Shown one piece after another: positions 15,557-23,276 of a DNA stretch of 39,140 nt. This DNA is from Candidatus Peregrinibacteria bacterium CG_4_9_14_0_2_um_filter_53_11. Its GTDB lineage: Bacteria > Patescibacteriota > Gracilibacteria > UBA1369 > UM-FILTER-53-11. The stretch covers positions 59,207 through 98,346 of the forward strand of contig PFRX01000043.1 in NCBI GenBank assembly GCA_002788775.1. The letters run 5' to 3'. Positions within the stretch are counted from its first letter, which is position 1. Each line of letters starts with the position of its first letter. The translations under genes were made by a program, and so were the position numbers. The notes below the pieces were generated by a model that worked only from the letters and a program-made list of their open reading frames with translations, was not told the origin of the DNA and did not search any database.

Positions 15557-16087
15557 ATGATCCAGACACTCCTCCTCATTATCACGGCCATCTTTGTTGG
15601 CCTTCTGGGCCTGAGTGCAGCCGTCCACCTCTTCTTCCTCGTCCCCTACGTCCCCTCGGCGAAGAAGACGGTAAAGCGCCTCTTGGAGCTGGCGGAGCTC
15701 AGGCCGGGAATGACTCTTATGGACCTGGGGTGTGGAGACGGACGCGTAGTCGTTGAGGCGGCAAAGCACGAGGGAGTAAAAGCGATAGGTTTCGAGATCG
15801 CTCCCCTGATGTACTTGATGGCCCTCATCAACAACCTCTTCACCGGACGCAGAGCAGACATACGCTTTGAAAATATCTTTAATGCGGACCTTCATTCGGC
15901 CGACATCATCATATGCTACCTCTTCCCGGGAGCAATGGCGCGGCTGGATGAAAAGATTAAAAAGGAGTGCAAAAAGGGCACGGTCATCATAAGCAACACC
16001 TTCTCATTTCCCGGCCGGGACCCCGTGAGTATTCTTCCTGCAGACCCTCACAATCGCATGCCAAAAGTGTATAGTTACAGAGTCTAA
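15557..16087 (+). CDS. Membrane-anchored class I SAM methyltransferase (copy 1)
   Basis: 176 residues. An N-terminal transmembrane helix (residues 3-27, LLLIITAIFVGLLGLSAAVHLFF) leads to the motif VPYVPSAKKTVKRLLELAELRPG, then the SAM-binding loop LMDLGCGDGRVVVEAA (about 55-70) and IGFEIAPL, whose acidic residue would contact the SAM ribose. The C-terminus resembles a short Rossmann methyltransferase lacking a distinct substrate domain. This family, a membrane helix followed by VP-x-VPT and a methyltransferase, is common in Patescibacteria, but its substrate is unknown to me. A related gene follows after nine bases, so they form an operon and probably arose by tandem duplication. A lipid or membrane-bound substrate is possible. 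Confidence 0.82.
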   Translation: MIQTLLLIITAIFVGLLGLSAAVHLFFLVPYVPSAKKTVKRLLELAELRPGMTLMDLGCGDGRVVVEAAKHEGVKAIGFEIAPLMYLMALINNLFTGRRADIRFENIFNADLHSADIIICYLFPGAMARLDEKIKKECKKGTVIISNTFSFPGRDPVSILPADPHNRMPKVYSYRV

Positions 16088-16096
16088 TCCTCGCCA

Positions 16097-16648
16097 ATGC
16101 GCCTCACAGAATTCTTGCTCCTTCTGGAGCTCATAATTTTCATCACGATATTTATTCCCACAATGGTGGCCTTTATCACGGGGGCACCCTGGGTTCCTAC
16201 TCCCACCGCCAGAGTTAAAAAAATGCTCGAATTGGGAGAGATAAAGCCGGGGCACAAAGTCTACGACCTTGGCTGTGGTGACGGGCGGATGGTTCATCTT
16301 GCGGCAAAACTCTATAATGCCGATGCAGTGGGAATCGAGCTCTCACCACTCGTCTACGGCTGGGCACGCGTCCGCAACTTCTTCCTAAAATCAAAATCGA
16401 AACTTCTCCTGCGCGACTTTCGTAAACTGAGTTATAAGGATGCAGATGTCATCTGCTTCTACCTCCTTCCCAACGTCCTCAAAATAATCGGACCAAAACT
16501 CGCACAAGAGCTGAAGCCGGGGACGAAAGTTATCTCCTACGCCTTTGCGGTGGAGGGATGGGAGCCGGTCTATACCGAGCCGAAAGATCCAGCAAAAAAT
16601 CTAAGCAGAATTCTCGTCTACGAGGCCCCAACTTCCTTTCCCAAATAA
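16097..16648 (+). CDS. Membrane-anchored class I SAM methyltransferase (copy 2)
   Basis: 183 residues, paralogous to the preceding protein: N-terminal helix (residues 5-28, FLLLLELIIFITIFIPTMVAFI), the linker WVPTPTARVKKMLELGEIKPG, SAM loop KVYDLGCGDGRMVHLAAK and GIELSPLVYGWARVR. The two copies differ at most positions outside the motifs, so the duplication is old and both are likely kept under selection. The start ATG 16097 lies nine bases after the stop of copy 1, with no Shine-Dalgarno sequence. A possible internal -10 (TATAGT 16070-16075) lies in the end of copy 1. Homodimer versus heterodimer, and the substrate, cannot be told from sequence. Confidence 0.82.
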   Translation: MRLTEFLLLLELIIFITIFIPTMVAFITGAPWVPTPTARVKKMLELGEIKPGHKVYDLGCGDGRMVHLAAKLYNADAVGIELSPLVYGWARVRNFFLKSKSKLLLRDFRKLSYKDADVICFYLLPNVLKIIGPKLAQELKPGTKVISYAFAVEGWEPVYTEPKDPAKNLSRILVYEAPTSFPK

Positions 16649-16717
16649 AGAACAGTCTTTTGACTTTCGAACCGATTTTATATACGTTTGAGGGGTATTT
16701 TCTAAACATATAATTCC

Positions 16718-17707
16718 ATGAAACGTCTCACCGCCACCCTTCTTGTCGTCTCAGTTCTTTTTTCCGGCTGCAGCCTCTTCCAAAAAGATCCTCAAGAAGC
16801 TGTGAATGAGGGAGTAAAGGAGTTCGCCCAGGTTAAACGGGCCTCATCACTCACAAAAGTCAGTGGTATTATCCACTCTCCGGCAGGCGAGACTCCCGCC
16901 CAGATAACGTTTGATTTTGAGGTTCAGGGCCAGGCCGACTCCACCAATCAGGAGGAGCCGCGCTTTGACGTGACCATGAAGGTAAACGTAGGCGTCGATG
17001 ACAAGAAAGGTAGTGCCGAGATCCAAGTCCGTTCGCTCAACAAAAAGCTCTTCCTAAAACTCAACTCTCTCTCACTTCCCGGCCAGCCGGCCGAGCTCGA
17101 AGAGCAGCTGAAGACGATCTCTCAAACCTGGTGGAACATCCCCATGGAAGACACTCCCTTCGGCAAGTTGAATGAAGAGCAGAAGGGACTCCAGGAAAAG
17201 CTCAAGAACCTAACCTTCTTTGAAAATGCAGCCGAGGACGGACCTGAGGTTGTGCAGGGAATGGACGGAACTCGCTACCGAGTCGATCTTAATAAGGAAG
17301 CCGTCAAGGAGCTCCTTGTGGAGATCTCTCGTCTGGGTGGCCAGATCCCCTCACCCGAAGAGCAGACTGCTCTGGCAGATGCACTTAGTGAGCTCTCATT
17401 CAGTGGAGTCCTCACGATCGGTGAGGACGATGCACTCCACCGAGTACGCTCAACGGTCAGCGTCCAACCGACCCAAGGTGCAAGCAGCAGCTTCGACATC
17501 GACTACCAGGGTTGGGACTATGGTGAAAAGTTTGAGCTCGCCGAACCGGCGGATGCTCGAGAGTTCAGCCCACTCCTCCTCCTACCACTCATGAGCACAC
17601 TGGGCAGCCTCAGCGCTCCGGCAGAGGCGATCTTACCCGCAGAGGGTGATCTGGGGGCCGAGCAGACACCCGAGAGCACAGAAGCTGAGGGAGTACCCGC
17701 TCAGTAA
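16718..17707 (+). CDS. Secreted lipoprotein, function unknown
   Basis: 329 residues with a clear lipoprotein signal peptide: basic MKR, a hydrophobic core, and lipobox LFSGC with Cys19 as the lipidated residue. The mature part (EFAQVKRASSLTKVSGIIH..., then alternating beta-like stretches such as QITFDFEVQGQ and DVTMKVNVGV) resembles lipoproteins with LolA/LppX-like folds, which bind lipids or carry a DUF6612-like domain; this is a weak structural guess. The C-terminus is Glu/Pro/Ala rich and probably flexible. It lies 69 bases after the methyltransferase pair and 46 bases before comEC, all on the plus strand. Confidence 0.75.
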   Translation: MKRLTATLLVVSVLFSGCSLFQKDPQEAVNEGVKEFAQVKRASSLTKVSGIIHSPAGETPAQITFDFEVQGQADSTNQEEPRFDVTMKVNVGVDDKKGSAEIQVRSLNKKLFLKLNSLSLPGQPAELEEQLKTISQTWWNIPMEDTPFGKLNEEQKGLQEKLKNLTFFENAAEDGPEVVQGMDGTRYRVDLNKEAVKELLVEISRLGGQIPSPEEQTALADALSELSFSGVLTIGEDDALHRVRSTVSVQPTQGASSSFDIDYQGWDYGEKFELAEPADAREFSPLLLLPLMSTLGSLSAPAEAILPAEGDLGAEQTPESTEAEGVPAQ

Positions 17708-17753
17708 GGGCCGTTCATAGAACGTTCACGAAGACACTCTAAAAGGATGAGAT

Positions 17754-18962
17754 GTGCACAGACTAAGTTTAAGTCGAGGCCATCTCATCTTTTTTTGCCT
17801 CATTATTGGTCTCTACCTCTTGCGGTACTACGCCGCCCTTCCTAACGCTGAAGAGCGCGCGGTCCAACGTTACCAGGGCTCGGTGATCCAGATTCAAGGC
17901 ATGATTGTCGAAGAGCCGATCCCAACAGGTTCGGGAGTTCGAGCCCGCTTCTTAATCGAGCGCATAGCGCTGAGCACCCGCTGGTGGCCGAACACAAGCG
18001 AGCTCACCCTTAGAACCGACGGGCTCAAAGATCTGGCCTACGGCGACCGTATCGAAATACGGGGCAGACTTGATCCCCCATCGGAGTACGATCATCCTCG
18101 CGTCGTCGGAGGAGTTCAGACCTCGTCCATTAAACTGCTTGAACGAGGAGGCGGTTCAGCGATAAGGCGGGCACTGATCTCTACGAAAAACATCCTGATT
18201 GGACGACTCAACAAGGTCTTCCAGGAGCCTTACGGAAGCCTCGCGGCCGGCTTTTTGCTTGGAGCACGCAGCTCAATTCCCCAGTCCATTATCGAGGATT
18301 TTAGACGCACAGGCCTTACTCACATCCTCGCCCTCTCGGGCTTTAATATCGTCATCATCATTAATGTTATCACCTCGCTGCTGCGCCCACTCCCACGGAC
18401 AGCGGCCGGGTTGAGTGCACTCGCGGGCATTACACTCTTTACCCTCCTCGTCGGAGCGGGAGCCTCAATCGTCCGAGCGGCACTCATGGGCTCGCTTGGA
18501 ATTGTGGGAGGATTACTGAGGAGACCGGTAAGAAGCGCGCGTATGCTCTACATCGCAGGCTATCTCATGATACTACACGATCCATTCATTCTGATGCATG
18601 ACATCGGCTTCCAACTTTCGTTTTGTGCCACTGCCGGCATCATCTACTTCAACAAGAGGATAGAAGAACACCTGAGCTTCATTCCGGAGCGGTTTGCACT
18701 CCGCGAGACGGTAACAACTACGTGGAGCGCACAACTCCTAACCCTGCCCCTCCTTCTCTACTACTTCCACGCCCTCTCACTCATCGGAACAGCCGTCAAC
18801 ATCTTCGTCCTCCCGCTCATACCCTTAACAATGCTCGGAGCAACGCTGGCTCTCATGGGAGGGAGCCTCTTTGCGGCACCGACAGCCCTCCTCATGAGAC
18901 TCATGCTCTGGATCGTTGGAGTTGGTGCGGCCGTACCCTATGGCTACCTGGACTTCTCTTAG
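17754..18962 (+). CDS. comEC: ComEC-type DNA uptake channel core, without beta-lactamase-like domain
   Basis: Inner-membrane channel for single-stranded DNA import during natural transformation. 402 residues. There is one N-terminal membrane helix, then an OB-like soluble segment (IQGMIVEEPIP...YGDRIEIRGRLDPP), then the Competence domain with the family signature GLTHILALSGFNIVIIINVI around 182-201 and many helices (RAALMGSLGIVGGLLRRP, DIGFQLSFCATAGII). The C-terminal metallo-beta-lactamase-like domain of full-length ComEC is absent, as in several short forms; it could be a separate gene elsewhere. The start is GTG at 17754, the one start in this window with a reasonable Shine-Dalgarno sequence (AGGA six bases upstream). 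Its stop overlaps that of the convergent giant gene (TTAG). Confidence 0.87.
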   Translation: MHRLSLSRGHLIFFCLIIGLYLLRYYAALPNAEERAVQRYQGSVIQIQGMIVEEPIPTGSGVRARFLIERIALSTRWWPNTSELTLRTDGLKDLAYGDRIEIRGRLDPPSEYDHPRVVGGVQTSSIKLLERGGGSAIRRALISTKNILIGRLNKVFQEPYGSLAAGFLLGARSSIPQSIIEDFRRTGLTHILALSGFNIVIIINVITSLLRPLPRTAAGLSALAGITLFTLLVGAGASIVRAALMGSLGIVGGLLRRPVRSARMLYIAGYLMILHDPFILMHDIGFQLSFCATAGIIYFNKRIEEHLSFIPERFALRETVTTTWSAQLLTLPLLLYYFHALSLIGTAVNIFVLPLIPLTMLGATLALMGGSLFAAPTALLMRLMLWIVGVGAAVPYGYLDFS

Positions 18963-21900
18963 TTGAGCGCGGCTTGCACGGAAGATCCAACGTTTTTAAG
19001 CACTCCACCAAAGCGTGTCCTAAAGTTCTCGTAAGCTTTCTGCGCATCAGTTTTGGGCTGAACACCAAGTTCGGCAAAGACACCATCGACAGCCCTTTCC
19101 AGGTCGGCCTGGAGCTCTGGAGCGGTTGTATCAAAGGCCCAGGTAAGACCGGGGGCACCAAGATTCAGATTTCCCTCCATATCCGGCACCTCCTCACCAT
19201 TGAGCGTGACCATATCAAACTGAGCCATCAGTCCCTGATTAGGTGCGACGTCTGTTGCAAGCTGTTGTGCAAGAAGAGCCATCGACTCCCCCCGCGGATA
19301 CTGCTTGAGCACAACGGTGCGAGCCAGCTTCTTGACCTTGTTAACATCCACTGCGAGGCCCTGTGACTGGGCACGCTGCATAACAAGATCCGCAGCAACC
19401 TCCGCAAGGCCGCGCTGAGCACCTCGAGTCAGAGACTCGTTGAGAGACACGGTGACAAGTTTTAGTGTTGGATACTCCGCCAAAAGAACATCGCGGTCGA
19501 AGGCAACCGGCTTTACAAGGGGGCCGTGTCCATCGCGAAGGAAGGCACGAGCACCGGTGGTGCCACGAGAGTAGTCGGGGGCGGGAACTTTAAGCTCGCC
19601 GCTACGAAGTGCACGCACCATCTCAGTGAGCCCGGTATGCAAGGAAGGATGCGCCTGCTTTTCGTTCGCCACAGTGTCAGGCTCAACATGTTCTTGCGGG
19701 AGCTGAGCCTCCATAGTCACCTCAGCTGGGAGTGCTTCAATATCCCGAGGAGGAGAATCACTGGCCACCCCGGGCTGAACTCCATCCCCTACTCCTATTC
19801 CCGCTTGAGCGGCCGGCATACCTCCAACCGAGATACGCACAGCATCATCGTCAATTTTCAGCTGGCCCGTATCGGTTGATGGTGAAGAGTGACCAAGATG
19901 AGGAGACTTTCCATGGTGAGTTCGACTATTCTGGTAGTGTGCAGCCGAGCCGGCAAAAGCGGCACCAACCAAAGAGAGTAAGATGATTTGCGCATTTTCC
20001 CGAACAAACAGCCGTGTTCGGGAGATCAGACGGCTGGCACCGGCTTGAACAGGTTCAACCAGCCGCTCAGTGACCTTAGTAAGGTTCTCCTTGGAAACAA
20101 CGTTAGTGAGACGCTGACGCAGAGCTTGAACCTTGGGTTGAAGAGCACGTCCGGCTGGCGCGAGTGCCAAGGCGATACGGTGCCTAATACCCCGGCCAAT
20201 GTGCGCGAGCCGAGGCCCCCAACGCTTTTCAACAACCTCACCTGACTCCGAGGGAGCAAGGAACAAAGTATCCAGTGAGGGAGCCAGTGATAATGGAGCC
20301 CCGGGGTGAGAGAGATCAGCGGGAGGAGAAAGATCGGCGGGAGAGGCGGCAACGGCCGGCTCTTGGACGGGTAGTTCCACGGGCTGGCCTGAAGCAACTG
20401 CCACCTCAAGCCCCACCTCATCATCGTTAGTCACTGAAAGCGGAGAGAGGTCGTGCTGAAGTTCCGGAAGACGAGCGACCGACCGAGCATTAAATAGATG
20501 AGGTACCACATGTCCTGGATCTAGGCCGGCACCTATAACTGTCCACAAACTGTCAACATCCGGATTCGCATTCTCATGAGCGGGAGTATGGTCGTCGGAA
20601 AGGTCAGGAAGGGGAAGACGTTTAATCATCTCCACAGCAGTATCAACAGCCGCATCACTGGTCGCTAAAAGGAGTGCTTCATTCTGAGCCAAGTAGCTAT
20701 TGGAGTCCTCAATAAGATCGATGAGATCCTCAGCCGGCTCTTCCTGATTCACACCATTTTGTATCCCCTCACGACGGGCATTAAGAGTAAGGCGAACCTG
20801 ATTGTAAAACTGAAGGGGCCGGCTAAACGCCGCTTCAAAATCCCCGGGAAGCGGCAAGGCCCCAAGCTTGTAAGCGGCAACGACTTGATCTCTGGCTGCC
20901 TCAACACGAGCGATAGCGCCATCAATAAAATGCATCTGCTGGTAAACAGTATCGCCAAAGAAATCAACTACCCGCTGAGACGCTTCATCAACGGGTCCTA
21001 GGGGCTCAAGGACGGCCTCACTAAAAAGTGAGGCATCACCCCTAACGGGAAGCTCATCTCCTGAGACTTCAAGGTACATGTCCGTAAGACGATCAATATA
21101 GGTACGCGCCTTTTCATGACTGGTGCGACAGAGCTGAGCGAACTCCTCAAAATTACCGGGATTCTCCATACGAGGAAGAAGCTCTGCACGATCCTGGGCG
21201 ATTGATTTAGCAACACCGTCAAGGTCCCAGTACATCTTAGTCACCTTCTGCAGATCCTGACCTGCAAGCTCATCAGTCAGATCGACCTGGAGCTCAAGCA
21301 AACGCCCCGAAAGACGATTAGCCAGGCTTTGAGACCAGCCCAGGGCAATAAAAGCTCGATGCAGACCGATCATGGCAGCATGGAGAGCCTGTCGAGAAAT
21401 CTTCGCATAGGCGGGGTTCTCGGCCATCTCTTCAACAACGGTCGGAAGCTCATCATGGACATACTGACGAATTTCGGCCTCACTTACTTGACGCTGGTCC
21501 GCAAGCGCTTGATTCCAGTGACGCGCATATGCAAGACGATTTTGGGCACGATCTATCTTGGCCGCCTCAGCGGTATCGTAGTCGTGGTGAGTCCTAGCAC
21601 CGGCACGAAGTTGAGCAAGAAGGTTCTCTCTGCGTGTAAGTAGTGCGTAAGCATGCTGCTCTTCCTTAGTCGGCAGGATAAGTTCGGCCGTTCCTCCAGG
21701 AATGGCCAGGCCAGGATGAGCTCGATCAAAAGGCCTCTGTACCCTGAAGTATGAGTCGGTTTGGGTGGGGTCACCGGGACCACGCGCAACCGGAGCCGCC
21801 GCGGCGGCAGAACTCGTCTGCGTAGTGACTACAGGAGGAACGCTCGAGAGAGCAGCCTCCGCTACGGGCGGGACGTCCGGAGGCACCGGATGGTCGGGAC

Positions 21901-23197
21901 TGGTATTAATGGGAGCAAAGGCCAGCGGAGAGAGCGTTGCCACATGCGGGAGAGGGTCCGAGACCTCATCATGGATCTGCTCACCGGGAGCAAAGGGTAG
22001 ATCGGCTACCCCCATAGCGGTCTCTTGAACATGCACCAGAGCTATAGGTGCAGTATCGCGCCTCGGTCGTACCTCCTCGGCAAAAACATCCACGGGTAGT
22101 GGTGTCGACGAAAGGTCGTCCTCAAGGGCAACCGGTGCGGCAGCTGGGGGAGGCCCCGAATCATAGGTTGGAACGCCTTGAGAATAAAGAACCGGCGAGC
22201 GTATATCAACGGCAACTGGCCCCACCTGATCAAAGCCATAGCGCTCCCAAATTGCATTGATAGCATGGTTGTCGATGCTGTTTTTCCCCTCATAGAGAGC
22301 TATCAGCTCATCCAAAAGGGCGGCGCAGTGTTCCGCAAAGACCACCTCAAGCCCGGATTGAACAAACGTCGTCCGGTTAGACATATTAATATCGGCACGA
22401 AGCCCCTTCAAAACGGCCACCATAGCTTCTCGACGCTCAGCGGGACTTAAGTTTCCCGCAATAATAATGTTAGGGGCAAGGACTACACCATGAACCAGCT
22501 TGGGAAACTCCACCAGACGAGCACGCGCACCCCTCATACGAAGAAGGTGGTCTGTAATTCCCTTCACAGAACTCACCGCCGCCTTTCTTGGATCACGCTC
22601 GTCACGAATGCGGGTTGAAGGAGAGCTACCGGAACTAGTACGAAAGGCATCGGCCGAGGGAGTCCCATCAATAAGAACGCTCAGAGACTCTCCAATAAAG
22701 ACGGGCTCGTCCGGTACAGGTTCACGATTCACGATGCGTTGGATTCCACGCATTAAAGCACCTTCAGATGGTGCATTCGAAGAATCAACAAAATCCCTGA
22801 GGAACGCTTCAACTTCAAGTCTGTAGGGCTCGCTAATGAACTTAAGAAAATCATCTAGAAGGAGCGTCCGCTCATTGGGATCGCCAACACCGTTGAAGAG
22901 GCGGACCGGAAGTTCCCTCAAAATACCTCCAACTAAAGCACGACGACGCTTGGCTTCGGCATGGCGGCCCCAGAGTCCGCCATGAGACCCCGCACGTACC
23001 TCGCGCGTTCTCCCTATCTCAAGAAAACTCGACGAGATGGTCCTCAGCACAGAGGTAAGTCTGGAGATTACGAACTCTCTTCGCTCCGGGGCAAGTGTTT
23101 CGATACCGGCACTGATACGCTCGGGTGCCGGCATCGGTGGTGGAGCGGAAGAAATAGATGGATGTTGATCGGGAGGTGTACTCATGCTGTCTTTCAT
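18959..23197 (-). CDS. Giant 1412-residue single-pass membrane protein, unknown function
   Basis: Not recognised. Residues 1 to about 150 are helical and charged. From about 330 to 480 there is Pro/Ala/Val-rich low-complexity sequence. From about 510 to 840 there is a long helical region (TRRENLLAQLRAGARTHHDY, AEIRQYVHDELPTVVEEMAE). A second Pro/Ser-rich linker leads to basic helices (HIGRGIRHRIALALAPAGRA) and a single transmembrane helix near 1070-1090 (IILLSLVGAAFAGSA). About 320 residues follow, presumably outside, with a compact helical C-terminus. No signal peptide, so about 1060 residues should be cytoplasmic. Two in-frame ATGs (23197 and 23185) are possible. It is transcribed from its own promoter that shares -35 bases with the divergent CAP gene. 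A scaffold or surface-machine role is only a guess. Confidence 0.75.
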   Translation of the reverse strand: MKDSMSTPPDQHPSISSAPPPMPAPERISAGIETLAPERREFVISRLTSVLRTISSSFLEIGRTREVRAGSHGGLWGRHAEAKRRRALVGGILRELPVRLFNGVGDPNERTLLLDDFLKFISEPYRLEVEAFLRDFVDSSNAPSEGALMRGIQRIVNREPVPDEPVFIGESLSVLIDGTPSADAFRTSSGSSPSTRIRDERDPRKAAVSSVKGITDHLLRMRGARARLVEFPKLVHGVVLAPNIIIAGNLSPAERREAMVAVLKGLRADINMSNRTTFVQSGLEVVFAEHCAALLDELIALYEGKNSIDNHAINAIWERYGFDQVGPVAVDIRSPVLYSQGVPTYDSGPPPAAAPVALEDDLSSTPLPVDVFAEEVRPRRDTAPIALVHVQETAMGVADLPFAPGEQIHDEVSDPLPHVATLSPLAFAPINTSPDHPVPPDVPPVAEAALSSVPPVVTTQTSSAAAAAPVARGPGDPTQTDSYFRVQRPFDRAHPGLAIPGGTAELILPTKEEQHAYALLTRRENLLAQLRAGARTHHDYDTAEAAKIDRAQNRLAYARHWNQALADQRQVSEAEIRQYVHDELPTVVEEMAENPAYAKISRQALHAAMIGLHRAFIALGWSQSLANRLSGRLLELQVDLTDELAGQDLQKVTKMYWDLDGVAKSIAQDRAELLPRMENPGNFEEFAQLCRTSHEKARTYIDRLTDMYLEVSGDELPVRGDASLFSEAVLEPLGPVDEASQRVVDFFGDTVYQQMHFIDGAIARVEAARDQVVAAYKLGALPLPGDFEAAFSRPLQFYNQVRLTLNARREGIQNGVNQEEPAEDLIDLIEDSNSYLAQNEALLLATSDAAVDTAVEMIKRLPLPDLSDDHTPAHENANPDVDSLWTVIGAGLDPGHVVPHLFNARSVARLPELQHDLSPLSVTNDDEVGLEVAVASGQPVELPVQEPAVAASPADLSPPADLSHPGAPLSLAPSLDTLFLAPSESGEVVEKRWGPRLAHIGRGIRHRIALALAPAGRALQPKVQALRQRLTNVVSKENLTKVTERLVEPVQAGASRLISRTRLFVRENAQIILLSLVGAAFAGSAAHYQNSRTHHGKSPHLGHSSPSTDTGQLKIDDDAVRISVGGMPAAQAGIGVGDGVQPGVASDSPPRDIEALPAEVTMEAQLPQEHVEPDTVANEKQAHPSLHTGLTEMVRALRSGELKVPAPDYSRGTTGARAFLRDGHGPLVKPVAFDRDVLLAEYPTLKLVTVSLNESLTRGAQRGLAEVAADLVMQRAQSQGLAVDVNKVKKLARTVVLKQYPRGESMALLAQQLATDVAPNQGLMAQFDMVTLNGEEVPDMEGNLNLGAPGLTWAFDTTAPELQADLERAVDGVFAELGVQPKTDAQKAYENFRTRFGGVLKNVGSSVQAALN

Positions 23198-23211
23198 ACA
23201 AGTAGTTGTTA

Positions 23212-23241
23212 AATTTATTACATAACCACGTTTTTTGTCAA
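23212..23241 (-). promoter_or_regulatory. Promoter of the giant gene
   Basis: On the minus strand a perfect TTGACA (23236-23241), an 18-base spacer and TAAATT (23212-23217). Leader of roughly eight bases to ATG 23197. Confidence 0.55.
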
Positions 23242-23265
23242 TTTAAGGTGCGCGTGTGCTATAAT
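23235..23265 (+). promoter_or_regulatory. Promoter of the CAP-LCP-dacA-mraY operon
   Basis: TTGTCA (23235-23240), a 19-base spacer and a perfect TATAAT (23260-23265) with TG extension (TGcTATAAT). ATG 23277 follows after 11 bases. The -35 overlaps the divergent TTGACA of the giant gene in the bases TTGTCAA. Confidence 0.65.
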
Positions 23266-23276
23266 CCTCAATTGTC

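Noticed and set aside
16709-16714. TATAAT as the promoter of the lipoprotein gene
   Set aside because: It is only three bases before ATG 16718, so transcription would begin inside the first codons and lose the lipoprotein start.
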